A stretch of DNA of 64,000 nucleotides from Evansella cellulosilytica DSM 2522 (GTDB lineage: Bacteria > Bacillota > Bacilli > Bacillales > Salisediminibacteriaceae): positions 3,906,001 through 3,970,000 of the forward strand of contig NC_014829.1 of the NCBI RefSeq assembly GCF_000177235.2. Reading direction: 5' to 3'. Under the pieces are notes generated by a model that saw nothing but the letters and a program-made list of their open reading frames with translations, was not told the DNA's origin and made no database searches. Below are positions 56,390 through 64,000 of this stretch, piece after piece. A program made the translations under genes and the position numbers. Position 1 is the first letter of the stretch; the number at the start of each line of letters is the position of its first letter.

Positions 56390-56878
56390 ATGAGCTTTTT
56401 AATTTGGTTTCTTATTATAGCTTGCTTCGTTATAAGTTTTATTGGCCTTATTTATCCGATTATCCCAGGCATTTTGTTTATTTGGATTGGAATTGCTTTA
56501 TACCAATTTTTCATTCCTGCTGGCGACCTTGCATGGTGGTTTTGGGTTAGTTTAACGATTTTAACAATTTTAGTTTTTGTTGCTGATTTACTAGCAAACT
56601 TATTTTTTGTGAAAAAGTATGGCGGCTCTCAATTAGGTATGTATGCTGCAACCGCTGGCCTTATAGTAGGTTGCTTCATTATCCCTCCAATAGGCGTTCT
56701 TATATTTCCATTTTTATTTGTACTAGGTACAGAATTATATCAAAAGAAGACATTCGAAGAAGCAGTCAAAGTGTCCATCGGCACCTTGTTTGCGTTTTTA
56801 AGTGGTACTGTCGCAAAAGGATTTATACACGTGCTTATCATTGTGCTTTTCCTAATTAACGTCATCTTTTTTAATTAG
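56390..56878 (+). CDS. DUF456 family membrane protein
   Basis: A 162-aa protein with four or five membrane spans. The segments FLIWFLIIACFVISFIGLIY, PIIPGILFIWIGIALYQFF, the middle WWFWVSLTILTILVFVADLL and the C-terminal KGFIHVLIIVLFLINVIFFN match the DUF456 pattern with glycine-rich bends and the small soluble KKYGGSQLGMYAATAGLIVG. The role of this family is unknown. The ATG at 56390 follows AGAGGTG; upstream ATG codons lack a good ribosome binding site. It is 87 bp upstream of the VanZ gene on the same strand and could be cotranscribed with it. Confidence 0.75.
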   Translation: MSFLIWFLIIACFVISFIGLIYPIIPGILFIWIGIALYQFFIPAGDLAWWFWVSLTILTILVFVADLLANLFFVKKYGGSQLGMYAATAGLIVGCFIIPPIGVLIFPFLFVLGTELYQKKTFEEAVKVSIGTLFAFLSGTVAKGFIHVLIIVLFLINVIFFN

Positions 56879-56965
56879 CCTTTGGCTACATACTGAAAAC
56901 AACGTTTCGTATAAAAGCGCTCTTCATTGTGAAAACTAGATTACTAGTTGATAGGAGTGTTTAAG

Positions 56966-57466
56966 ATGCGAAACGTTGTTTTTTTAACCGTTTTTCTCGC
57001 GATGACAATTATTAGCATAAGTACAGCCGTTGAGGTGGACACGCTCCAAGAAGATATCCCGATGAACGCTGTATATCGGGATGATGCGTCACCTTACTTT
57101 CTATTTGATCGAAATAGTTCCTTTTATGATACGTTTTCAGTAAGAAATAACCCACCTCTACTTTTTAGGAAAGTTGGACATTTTATGTTATATGGCCTTT
57201 TAGCAGCCATATTATTTTTGTTTATTCCTACGAAACGGTTATTGATCAAGTCATTTTTAGCGATTTTATTAGCTGGAACAATTGGATTAATTGATGAAGT
57301 TCACCAATACTTTCTAGTTAGCCGAGGTGGTCGGATACTTGATGTGTATATTAACTTGTTAGGAATTGTTTCCGCTGTCAGCGCACTCGTTTTCTTTATT
57401 GGGATCATAAAGCTAAGAAGATTTCTTTTTGCCGCCACCTCAAAATGGAGAAGAAATGTTTCATAA
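56966..57466 (+). CDS. VanZ-family membrane protein (second copy)
   Basis: A 166-aa protein with an N-terminal hydrophobic segment and three more spans. The middle has RKVGHFMLYGLLAAILFLFI and the C-terminal TIGLIDEVHQYFLVSRGGRI with LDVYINLLGIVSA, which carry the VanZ signature residues (E-x-x-Q, R, and D-x-x-x-N). The extracytoplasmic part (residues 25-70) is longer than in the copy at 21993, so the two are not simple duplicates. The ATG at 56966 follows TAGGAGTG. It is downstream of the DUF456 gene. Function of VanZ proteins remains uncertain. Confidence 0.82.
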   Translation: MRNVVFLTVFLAMTIISISTAVEVDTLQEDIPMNAVYRDDASPYFLFDRNSSFYDTFSVRNNPPLLFRKVGHFMLYGLLAAILFLFIPTKRLLIKSFLAILLAGTIGLIDEVHQYFLVSRGGRILDVYINLLGIVSAVSALVFFIGIIKLRRFLFAATSKWRRNVS

Positions 57467-57488
57467 TGACTACGTGGTTGCTTTCCCT

Positions 57489-58379
57489 TTAAGGGTTGCA
57501 TATCGAGCAATAAGTTGGATCTGTCCTTGTTACACCATTTGGATATAGCTTTTCTTCCGTATAATGGCATTTTTGACATGTATACGTATGCGAGAGCGTG
57601 GAGGCTGTTTCTATGCCACAACCAGCACAAGGCAAGCCATCCTTGACCTCTGTAATTTCATATCCTGGTGCTTGACACGATGGACAAGTCGATTGAAGCT
57701 TTGTAATAAGATCTCTTGTCGCCAGTTCTATGTTTTTCATTCGTGTAGGGTTGTACATTGCGCGCATATCCGTTTCAATCCATAAGCTTTTTTGCCTCTT
57801 TTTTAAAAAGGAAAAAGAGGTGTTTTTCTTTTGTAACAACGTCGTGACGGCTTTTTTTAGCTGTTCAGCACTCGTTATTCCTTTTACCATATCCGCTTTC
57901 TTTTTCGCTTTTCGGTGAGCTTTTACTATCACAGCATGCTCAGGAAAGCCGATAGACTTAGCAAATGCATAAGCCTCTTCGTAATTCTCTACTTCACTTT
58001 GGGCATAGTTGGTATGGTTATTTTTCACATAGCCTACAACTTCAAGCTCCTCCTTTTTATCTATCAACAAGATGAGCTCTCTATTGACTGCTGCACCCCG
58101 AAATAATGTGTCATTACCAAAAGATCCTTCACTCGCTACCCCAATACTCACACCTGTCATATCCATCGCTTCTTTTAGCTTTCTTTTCGCAGCTTCTAGC
58201 TGATCTCCTTTTCTACTCACTTCCCCTGAAAACGTTCCGAAGGCATCACTATTAAAATTTTGTGGGGTAATGACTTGTAGGCCAAGCTCTTCTTTCAATA
58301 ATGGCGCAATTACTTTTTCCTTTTGATGCATTGTCGCTACGACACATTCTCTCCCATCAAACATTTGCTTGTCATTCAT
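57489..58379 (-). CDS. DUF6671-like protein with C-terminal zinc ribbons
   Basis: A 296-aa cytoplasmic protein. The first 200 residues form a globular domain with GRECVVATMHQKEKVIAPLL, DAFGTFSGEVSRKGDQLEAA and SIGVASEGSFGNDTLFRGAA, then VIVKAHRKAKKKADMVKGI. The last 80 residues hold three CxxC pairs (CPSCQAPGYE, CAGCGIETAS, CQKCHY and CSIC at the end), consistent with two zinc sites. I recall this as DUF6671, with unknown function; a link to nucleic acids is possible because of the ribbons. GGGGGG precedes the ATG. It is convergent with the VanZ gene. Confidence 0.65.
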   Translation of the reverse strand: MNDKQMFDGRECVVATMHQKEKVIAPLLKEELGLQVITPQNFNSDAFGTFSGEVSRKGDQLEAAKRKLKEAMDMTGVSIGVASEGSFGNDTLFRGAAVNRELILLIDKKEELEVVGYVKNNHTNYAQSEVENYEEAYAFAKSIGFPEHAVIVKAHRKAKKKADMVKGITSAEQLKKAVTTLLQKKNTSFSFLKKRQKSLWIETDMRAMYNPTRMKNIELATRDLITKLQSTCPSCQAPGYEITEVKDGLPCAGCGIETASTLSHTYTCQKCHYTEEKLYPNGVTRTDPTYCSICNP

Positions 58380-58615
58380 AGTACTCCCCCCTTTCTTTTG
58401 TACCTATTATACTGCAAAAAAAGCTTAGCTGCTTTGTCATTTCCGGCGAACTCTGCTCGGCTCTGAACTGCTTTCCTTGTCGATCCCTATCATTTTGTCC
58501 GACTGCTTCTCTTTTTTAATCCAGTGTGTGAACATTTATTTGATTAACTACATTATGCCCCTCTAAAAACATGGTATAATTTACATAATTATGTCGAATG
58601 ATGAAGGGGCTACAT

Positions 58616-60559
58616 ATGAAAAGGAAAGGAATCGTTTTAATTGTAAGTGTACTCGTTCTTGTTGGGATGGGGTTCTTTACATATACAGTTGTACAATCAA
58701 ATGATTTTGCAGAGCAGCTAGCGCTTGCCGAGCAATACTTTAATGAAGAAAAATATGAAGAAAGCAAAGCTATTTATTTAGACATTTTAGCTGAAGATAA
58801 TAAACATCTTGAAGCTCGCTTAAGCTTAGCAAAGTGTTATTTTTCCCTCGAAAACTGGGATTTAGTAGAATCAACCTTACTCGATGGCATCAAGCTGGAT
58901 ACATTTGAGGAACAATATTATATCGATTTGTCTTATTTTTACATGTACAAACGTGATATTGACGAAGCGATTAAAACAGCTGAAAACGGATTTTTTCGGA
59001 CTGAAGCTACTGAACTATCTCACTTGCTAAATGAAATAGAATCACATTTACATATAAAAATAGAAAGGTCTTCTGTACAAGTTGATTTTAATCGTTTGCT
59101 AGAGGTTGTATGGGTTGATGAAGACGAGCAATACTTTCCTGTACAAGCCTATTATACGGTAGACGACAATGAAGTTGGCGTTATTGTGGCAGAGGAGGAA
59201 GACTATTATTTTTCCGCACAAAACACTGGCACTGCTACGATAGAAGCGTCAATTAGATCGATTTCTATAAAGCAAGAAATTGACGTACGAGAGCAAGTAT
59301 TAGCTGAATTGCTGATTGAAAACAATAACAGTCCGTATGAAGGTGGTCACATTTCAGTCGGTGAGGAGCTAACATTAACAGCCAATGGTATCGACTATGC
59401 CGGAGAAGCAATACCTGTTTTACCTAGTTGGGAAGTTAAGAATGAGCTTGGTCATGTAAGCACCGAAACTGGTACTGTTACACATTTCACTGCAAATAAA
59501 AGCGGACTAGAAACAATCGTCATAGCTGCCGAGGACTTACAAAAAGAAATACATATACGCATTGATGGGGATACAAAAATATTAAACTATGAGATAACAG
59601 GAGAAGGTACATTAATTTTTTCTCCCGAAGAAGAAGAATATAAGATCGACAGTGAAGTGACTATAGAAGCAATTGCTGCTGATGGATGGAAATTTTCTAG
59701 CTGGGATGGTGATTTGTCTGGGTCTACTAACCCAATAACGATTACGATGGATGATCATAAAGCGTTTCAAGCCATCTTCACCCCTCTTTCCCATTCACTT
59801 GAGCTGAATACGGAAGGCCAAGGTAGTATTCAAAGAAGTTCAACAAATACTAGTTTTGATGATGGGGACGCAGTCACATTAACTGCCAATCCACAATCAG
59901 GATGGAGGTTTGTTCGTTGGGAAGGAAGTCATCGAAGTACAACGCCAACGATCACGGTGATCATGGACAGTAATAAGTCGCTCACTGCAGTATTCGAAAA
60001 AGTACCTTCTTCTAGTAATGGTAATAATGAGCCAGAAACGTCAAATCGTAACGAGGCTGAGAGAAACAATGAAAATGAACAAGAATCTCAAGAGCAGAAT
60101 GCCGAAGCTACGTTTTCTTTAACTATTTCAACAGCTTCAGGCGGGAAAATTAACGGTGCACAATCTGGTAGTAGCCATAAAAAAGGTGACAAAGTGACTT
60201 TGACTGCGCAGCCGAATGAAGGATGGAAGTTTATCCGTTGGGAAGGTGACGCTTCGGGCAGCTCCAGAACCGTAACAGTTACAATGGATAAGGATAAAAC
60301 TGTGCGTGCTATTTTTGAAGAGGATAAGCCAAAGCAATTTACGTTGACAACTGCCGTTGAAGGAAATGGGAGAGTGGAAGTTATTGGAGGCGGTAGTAAA
60401 TTTGATGAAGGAACCGTCGTTGAACTACGAGCTATTCCTGATAGCGGATGGCGATTTGCTGGGTGGAAGGAGACAAATGGTCAATCACCCACCCAGATCA
60501 CTATGAATAGTAATAAAACAATGACTGCTATATTCGAGCAGAGAACTGAAGACGAATAG
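58616..60559 (+). CDS. Anchored TPR protein with four InlB-B-like repeats
   Basis: A 647-aa surface protein. An N-terminal membrane anchor (residues 3-24) precedes tetratricopeptide helices (about 30-130; YFNEEKYEESKAIYLDILAE). A beta-rich section (about 145-320) follows. The C-terminal part has four repeats of about 70 residues of the divergent InlB B-repeat type (starting near 325, 395, 500 and 575). They share GxG, then DGWKF..WDGDLSGS or SGWRFVRWEG and end in MDxxKxxxAIF. A Ser/Asn/Glu-rich linker divides repeats 2 and 3. There is no LPXTG motif, so it is not sortase-anchored. The ATG at 58616 follows GAAGGGG. It may bind cell wall or glycans; the true role is unknown. Confidence 0.8.
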   Translation: MKRKGIVLIVSVLVLVGMGFFTYTVVQSNDFAEQLALAEQYFNEEKYEESKAIYLDILAEDNKHLEARLSLAKCYFSLENWDLVESTLLDGIKLDTFEEQYYIDLSYFYMYKRDIDEAIKTAENGFFRTEATELSHLLNEIESHLHIKIERSSVQVDFNRLLEVVWVDEDEQYFPVQAYYTVDDNEVGVIVAEEEDYYFSAQNTGTATIEASIRSISIKQEIDVREQVLAELLIENNNSPYEGGHISVGEELTLTANGIDYAGEAIPVLPSWEVKNELGHVSTETGTVTHFTANKSGLETIVIAAEDLQKEIHIRIDGDTKILNYEITGEGTLIFSPEEEEYKIDSEVTIEAIAADGWKFSSWDGDLSGSTNPITITMDDHKAFQAIFTPLSHSLELNTEGQGSIQRSSTNTSFDDGDAVTLTANPQSGWRFVRWEGSHRSTTPTITVIMDSNKSLTAVFEKVPSSSNGNNEPETSNRNEAERNNENEQESQEQNAEATFSLTISTASGGKINGAQSGSSHKKGDKVTLTAQPNEGWKFIRWEGDASGSSRTVTVTMDKDKTVRAIFEEDKPKQFTLTTAVEGNGRVEVIGGGSKFDEGTVVELRAIPDSGWRFAGWKETNGQSPTQITMNSNKTMTAIFEQRTEDE

Positions 60560-60660
60560 TCGATGTGATTATGAGTTAAAGTAATACTAAATAACTGCTC
60601 ACAAAGCTGTTATTGCCCTCTTTTCTTTAAAGAGGTGAATTTTTGTCCTATCTCTTCAAA

Positions 60661-60720
60661 TACTAGTAAGTTCTCTTCTCGCTAGTACGCACGGCGGAAT
60701 TATTCCACTGCCATTTTTAT
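60661..60720 (+). repeat. Dispersed double-hairpin element, family B, copy 2
   Basis: ACTAGTAAGTTCTCTTCTCG followed by CTAGT forms one hairpin (ACTAG / CTAGT), and GGCGGAATTATTCCACTGCC a second. It parallels the element at 49533-49593; the two first stems differ in sequence but both pair. Confidence 0.6.
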
Positions 60721-60738
60721 AAATTACCATTAAAAATA

Positions 60739-60790
60739 GACCTGCACCTTATGACAATGTTAAATTTAGGGTGCAGGTTTGTTTATTTTT
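60739..60790 (+). terminator. Terminator downstream of the InlB-repeat gene
   Basis: Arms ACCTGCACC / GGTGCAGGT around a 25-nt loop, followed by TTGTTTATTTTT. It lies 180 bp past the stop codon, after the family B element. Confidence 0.7.
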
Positions 60791-61025
60791 CACTTTTAAG
60801 TATTCCATAAAATATCATCCTGAAGTTTCCGCTGGAATTTGACTAACATATGTAATGGTATAGCATAGAGTAGCTTCTGTTAGTTGAATTCACATACCTT
60901 ACTTAATATCACTCCAATAACTCTCATTAATATTCCATGTATTATCTTCTATATTTTCTGGTTAAGAACTACATGATATTTGCAATTTTTACACGAACTT
61001 GTGTTTTTTAAAAGACGACATAATA

Positions 61026-61072
61026 GAAGGTGTGTCAAAAGGTAATAAAAACCACCTTTTGACACACCTTTT
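61026..61072 (-). terminator. Terminator after rmlB, TGTCAAAAGG family
   Basis: GAAGGTGTGTCAAAAGGT and its complement ACCTTTTGACACACCTT. It overlaps the stop codon of rmlB at 61071 and relates to the hairpins at 33036, 38456 and 55548. Confidence 0.8.
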
Positions 61073-62069
61073 AATTTTCTTTGGACTCTCCACTTAGTAT
61101 CGTTTGCCACCAGTCTTTATTTTGTACATACCATTCAATTGTTTGCTTAATGCCAGTATCAAAATTATATTTAGGCTTCCATCCTAATCTTTCTAATTTA
61201 GAAGGATCAATAGCATAACGTTTATCATGACCTAAACGATCTGTAACAAACTCGATTAAATCTTCTGATTTGCCAAGGGTGTTTATTATTGTCTTAACCA
61301 CTTCAAGATTAGTTTTCTCATTATGCCCACCAATATTATAAACTTCACCGTTCGAACCTTCATGTAAAACTAGGTCAATCGCTGAACAATGGTCAAGCAC
61401 ATGTAGCCAATCACGAATGTTTTTTCCATCTCCATATACTGGAACTTTTTGATCATTTAGTACTCGAGAAATAGTTAATGGAATCAGTTTCTCTGGAAAA
61501 TGGTAAGGTCCATAGTTATTAGAACAACGCGTTATATTAACAGGCAAACCAAACGTTTCATGGTAAGAACGTACTAATAAATCAGATGCTGCCTTACTCG
61601 CACTATATGGACTATTTGGCTGAAGAGGAGTATCTTCAGTAAAAAAAGTATTTGGATTAAAATCTAGCTCTCCATAAACTTCATCAGTTGAAACATGTAA
61701 AAATTTTGATACAGAGTGCTCTTTAGCCGCATCAAGTAAAACTTGCGTTCCCATTACATTAGTCCTAACAAATACCTCTGGATCAGTAATTGAACGGTCG
61801 ACATGACTTTCAGCTGCAAAATGAACAACAAAATCAAATTTTTCACTTTCAAAATATTTCATTACTTTTTCTCTATCTGCAATATCTAATTTAATAAAAT
61901 GGTAATTACTATATTCTTCAATATTTTTGTGTTTGAATAACTCTCCTGCATATGTTAATAAATCTAAATTATATATTTCGTAGTGAGGAAACTTTTTGAC
62001 CATATACTGTACAAAATTACCACCAATAAATCCTGCTCCTCCAGTAACAAGAACTTTCTTTGTGACCAT
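61071..62069 (-). CDS. rmlB: dTDP-glucose 4,6-dehydratase RmlB
   Basis: A 332-aa short-chain dehydrogenase-type enzyme that turns dTDP-glucose into dTDP-4-keto-6-deoxyglucose, second step of dTDP-rhamnose synthesis. The NAD motif VTGGAGFIGGNF is at the N terminus. The active-site block has STDEVYGELD near residue 130 and YSASKAASDLLV with the catalytic Tyr and Lys, then SNNYGPYHFPEKLIPLTI, typical of RmlB. GAGGTGA lies before the ATG, which starts two bases after the rmlD stop. Last gene of the rmlC-rmlD-rmlB set; rmlA is 60 kb away at 310. Confidence 0.96.
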   Translation of the reverse strand: MVTKKVLVTGGAGFIGGNFVQYMVKKFPHYEIYNLDLLTYAGELFKHKNIEEYSNYHFIKLDIADREKVMKYFESEKFDFVVHFAAESHVDRSITDPEVFVRTNVMGTQVLLDAAKEHSVSKFLHVSTDEVYGELDFNPNTFFTEDTPLQPNSPYSASKAASDLLVRSYHETFGLPVNITRCSNNYGPYHFPEKLIPLTISRVLNDQKVPVYGDGKNIRDWLHVLDHCSAIDLVLHEGSNGEVYNIGGHNEKTNLEVVKTIINTLGKSEDLIEFVTDRLGHDKRYAIDPSKLERLGWKPKYNFDTGIKQTIEWYVQNKDWWQTILSGESKEN

Positions 62070-62070
62070 C

Positions 62071-62925
62071 CTATTTCACCTCGTTAGATAATTCGTTTAA
62101 GTAATGTTTTACTGCATTTTTCCAGTCAGGTAAAGATTTAAAACCATTATCTACCAACTTTTGCTTTGACATTTTTGAATTTGCAGGTCTTTTTGCTTTT
62201 GTTGGAAATTTATCCGTTGTAATAGAATTTACCTTAACTTCTTTGTTTGCTTGTCTAAATATTTCGTTTGCAAAATCATACCAAGAACAGAATCCTTCAT
62301 TAGTAACATGATATATACCATATTTCTCCGTTTTTACCATATCAATTAACAATTTAGCCAAATCATATGTATATGTTGGTGAACCATATTGATCCCCTAC
62401 TACATTAAGTTGTGAATTCGTTTCAGACAAACGAAGCATTGTCTTTATAAAGTTATTACCATTAATTCCAAAAACCCATGAAATTCTAATAATAAACCAT
62501 TTTTCAAGAGAATCTCTTACCACCTTTTCACCTTCATACTTCGTTATACCATAATAACTCACAGGATCCGGCTGATCAGTCTCGATATAGGGGTTCTCTC
62601 CCTCACCATTAAAAACGTAATCCGTACTAATATAGATAAATTTAGCTTCATTTTTCTTTGCAGCATCCACTAAATATTTCGTGCCCTCAACATTGACTTT
62701 CCAAGATTGTTCTTTTTCGTCCTCTGCTTTATCAACTGCAGTATAGGCTGCACAATGAATAATGGCATCTGGTTTTATTTTTTTCACATATGTGTCCACG
62801 TTAGTTTGATCAGTTATATCTAATTCCTCTATACCAGTTCCAATCATCGTCATTCCGTTTTCATTACCAATACGCACAACATCGAATCCTAATTGACCAT
62901 TAAAACCTGTTACTAATATTTTCAT
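62071..62925 (-). CDS. rmlD: dTDP-4-dehydrorhamnose reductase RmlD
   Basis: A 284-aa NADPH-dependent reductase for the last step to dTDP-L-rhamnose. The Rossmann motif VTGFNGQLGFDV is at the N terminus. Further marks are IHCAAYTAVDKAEDE near residue 60, the active-site YISTDYVFNGEG and YYGITKYEGEKVV with Tyr and Lys, and NGNNFIKTMLRL. The 3' end is followed immediately by rmlB. The start overlaps the stop of rmlC by four bases (ATGA), a clear sign of coupled translation. It ends the reducing step needed for rhamnose in the surface polymers made by the left-hand cluster. Confidence 0.96.
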   Translation of the reverse strand: MKILVTGFNGQLGFDVVRIGNENGMTMIGTGIEELDITDQTNVDTYVKKIKPDAIIHCAAYTAVDKAEDEKEQSWKVNVEGTKYLVDAAKKNEAKFIYISTDYVFNGEGENPYIETDQPDPVSYYGITKYEGEKVVRDSLEKWFIIRISWVFGINGNNFIKTMLRLSETNSQLNVVGDQYGSPTYTYDLAKLLIDMVKTEKYGIYHVTNEGFCSWYDFANEIFRQANKEVKVNSITTDKFPTKAKRPANSKMSKQKLVDNGFKSLPDWKNAVKHYLNELSNEVK

Positions 62926-63485
62926 ATTTTATCACCATACTGAAAATTTATATCAGCACCAGTTAAAGGCGGATGGACTTTATCCTTTTCAGAAAGTATT
63001 GGGTTACATATTGGCCATTCTATACCAATATCCGGATCATTCCATAAAATTCCACGGTCATGTTCCTTAGAATAGTACTCATCTACTTTATACAATACAT
63101 TTGTGTTAGGAACTAATGTACAAAATCCATGTGCAAAACCTTTTGGTACCACTATTTGTCGCTTATTATGTTCAGATAGAATTGCCCCAATCCATTCACC
63201 AAAAGTTGGTGATTCTTTCCGAATATCTACCACTACATCATAGATTGCACCTGTTGCAACCCGAACTATCTTTGTTTGGGCTTTGGGATTTAATTGATAA
63301 TGAAGTCCTCTTAACACTCCAGGTTCAACAGATAATGAATGGTTATCTTGTATTAGTTTATATTTTAAACCTACTTGCTGAAATTTCTCTTGATTATAAC
63401 TTTCCATAAAGAATCCTCGATTATCTCCAAATACTTTGGGTTCGATAATTACTACTCCCTCTAATTTAGTATTAATTATTTCCAT
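62922..63485 (-). CDS. rmlC: dTDP-4-dehydrorhamnose 3,5-epimerase RmlC
   Basis: A 187-aa cupin-fold epimerase acting between RmlB and RmlD. Conserved pieces: VVIIEPKVFGDNRGFFMESY at the N terminus, the catalytic His in VLRGLHYQLNPKAQTKIVRV near residue 60, and PKGFAHGFCTL near residue 118. The ATG at 63485 gives the normal RmlC length; a reading frame open to 63650 would add 55 residues that overlap galE and do not resemble the family. The GGTGG before it is a modest ribosome binding site. It heads the rmlC-rmlD-rmlB set and lies 103 bp after galE. Confidence 0.95.
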   Translation of the reverse strand: MEIINTKLEGVVIIEPKVFGDNRGFFMESYNQEKFQQVGLKYKLIQDNHSLSVEPGVLRGLHYQLNPKAQTKIVRVATGAIYDVVVDIRKESPTFGEWIGAILSEHNKRQIVVPKGFAHGFCTLVPNTNVLYKVDEYYSKEHDRGILWNDPDIGIEWPICNPILSEKDKVHPPLTGADINFQYGDKI

Positions 63486-63588
63486 ATAATCCACCCATCT
63501 TTTTGTTATATTTATAAAATATACTATCACATTTTTAGTAAGGAATTCATATTGTTCTTGCAATTCTTTTATATTGTATATTACTTTG

Positions 63589-64000
63589 TTATTCAAAGCC
63601 ATTCGGATTGTTTTTTTGCCACTTCCAGGAGTCGTTACACATGTCATCAATTCCTTTTTCCGCGGTCCAGCCTAGCTCTTCTTTCGCCTTCGTCGGATCG
63701 GCGTAACATGTAGCAATATCACCTGGCCTTCTATCCACGATTGAATACGGAATCTTCTGATTAGCTGCTTTTTCAAATGCGTTCACTAATTGTAATACAC
63801 TATACCCATTCCCTGTTCCAAGATTGTATGCATGCGCCCCTGAAGTCGTTTTAGCTTTTTCCAACGCCTTTAAATGCCCTTTTGCTAAATCAACAACATG
63901 AATGTAATCACGGACACCTGTCCCATCTTCTGTTGGGTAATCATCACCAAATACTTTTAATTCATCGCGCTTCCCTATTGCTACTTGCGTAATAAATGGC
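63589..64000 (-). CDS. galE: UDP-glucose 4-epimerase GalE, C-terminal part (partial)
   Basis: The last 137 residues of a gene that continues beyond the right edge. The visible part starts [20 protein letters not shown], then [39 protein letters not shown] and [20 protein letters not shown] followed by LGW, which match the C-terminal half of GalE closely. The enzyme interconverts UDP-glucose and UDP-galactose with bound NAD, giving UDP-Gal or UDP-GalNAc for polymers. It precedes rmlC by 103 bp and is probably cotranscribed with the rhamnose genes. The catalytic Tyr-x3-Lys lies outside the window. Confidence 0.93.
   Translation of the reverse strand, partial: PFITQVAIGKRDELKVFGDDYPTEDGTGVRDYIHVVDLAKGHLKALEKAKTTSGAHAYNLGTGNGYSVLQLVNAFEKAANQKIPYSIVDRRPGDIATCYADPTKAKEELGWTAEKGIDDMCNDSWKWQKNNPNGFE

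Noticed and set aside
58616-60559. Sortase substrate
   Set aside because: The C terminus has no LPXTG-like motif, no hydrophobic tail and no positive end; it is anchored by its N-terminal helix.
63486-63650. N-terminal extension of RmlC
   Set aside because: It overlaps the end of galE and does not resemble the family; the inner ATG gives the normal length.

Overview
This window looks like chromosomal DNA of a low-GC, endospore-forming Bacillaceae bacterium. Supporting signs are AGGAGG-type ribosome binding sites with frequent TTG/GTG starts, an RsfA-type sporulation regulator, a kinase of the sporulation-phosphorelay type, a THI-box (TPP) riboswitch before thiC, and short intergenic regions closed by strong hairpin terminators. 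The acidic proteins and secreted envelope functions would suit an alkaliphilic or halotolerant genus such as Evansella or Salipaludibacillus, but that placement is inference. No rRNA, tRNA, complete insertion sequence or prophage was seen.

Layout. 1-17030: a surface-polysaccharide locus, all on the minus strand. It holds rmlA, a methyltransferase-GT2-GT4 fusion, further glycosyltransferases, a TPR plus phosphotransferase protein, and a Wzm/Wzt-type ABC exporter whose ATPase has two nucleotide-binding domains. Three more glycosyltransferases lie beyond an AT-rich gap. The rest of the dTDP-rhamnose pathway (rmlC, rmlD, rmlB) and the end of galE sit 60 kb away at 61071-64000. 17371-24862: small Zn-ribbon proteins, an SGNH-like secreted protein, a class D sortase, a class B penicillin-binding protein, VanZ and a MurG-like glycosyltransferase. 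25050-28763: a lone SIR2-like protein, a large hairpin array and phosphoglucomutase. 28858-35902: a GGDEF protein, thiC, and a BMP-type binding protein with an orphan histidine kinase. 36195-39994: zwf and gnd, the oxidative pentose-phosphate branch, with a cyclase-family gene between them. 40228-46618: an L,D-transpeptidase, a membrane protein, a chemoreceptor, a second hairpin array, an AEC transporter and a cold-shock protein. 46715-52544: a PlcR/NprR-like regulator with a divergent gene for a 43-aa secreted peptide, an RsfA-family regulator and PEP carboxylase. 53033-60559: a PAS-GGDEF-EAL protein, small membrane and regulatory proteins, and an anchored protein with four InlB-B-like repeats.

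Two items stand out. First, two tandem arrays (26115-26885, nine units; 44291-45254, eleven units) have exactly the same 91-bp period. Each unit holds two copies of the 10-bp palindrome AACCCGGGTT that face each other as an 11-bp stem around a 6-nt loop. Stems are nearly invariant, while loops and spacers vary. In the second array an additional perfect 11-bp outer stem makes a 62-nt two-tier hairpin. They are neither CRISPR nor coding. Second, the regulator at 46715-47623 and the peptide gene at 47793-47924 form a probable quorum-sensing pair. The peptide ends in NDLPEQH, which recalls the PapR pheromones of the Bacillus cereus group, but the genes are divergent rather than in the usual tandem order.

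Several families of short dispersed hairpin elements also lie between genes. One (19600, 25961, 32951, 48004) has conserved flanks and a central hairpin whose sequence differs while its pairing is kept. A second family has two copies (49533, 60661), and a third is a family of related terminators. Start sites below were often moved inward to the codon that follows the best ribosome binding site.
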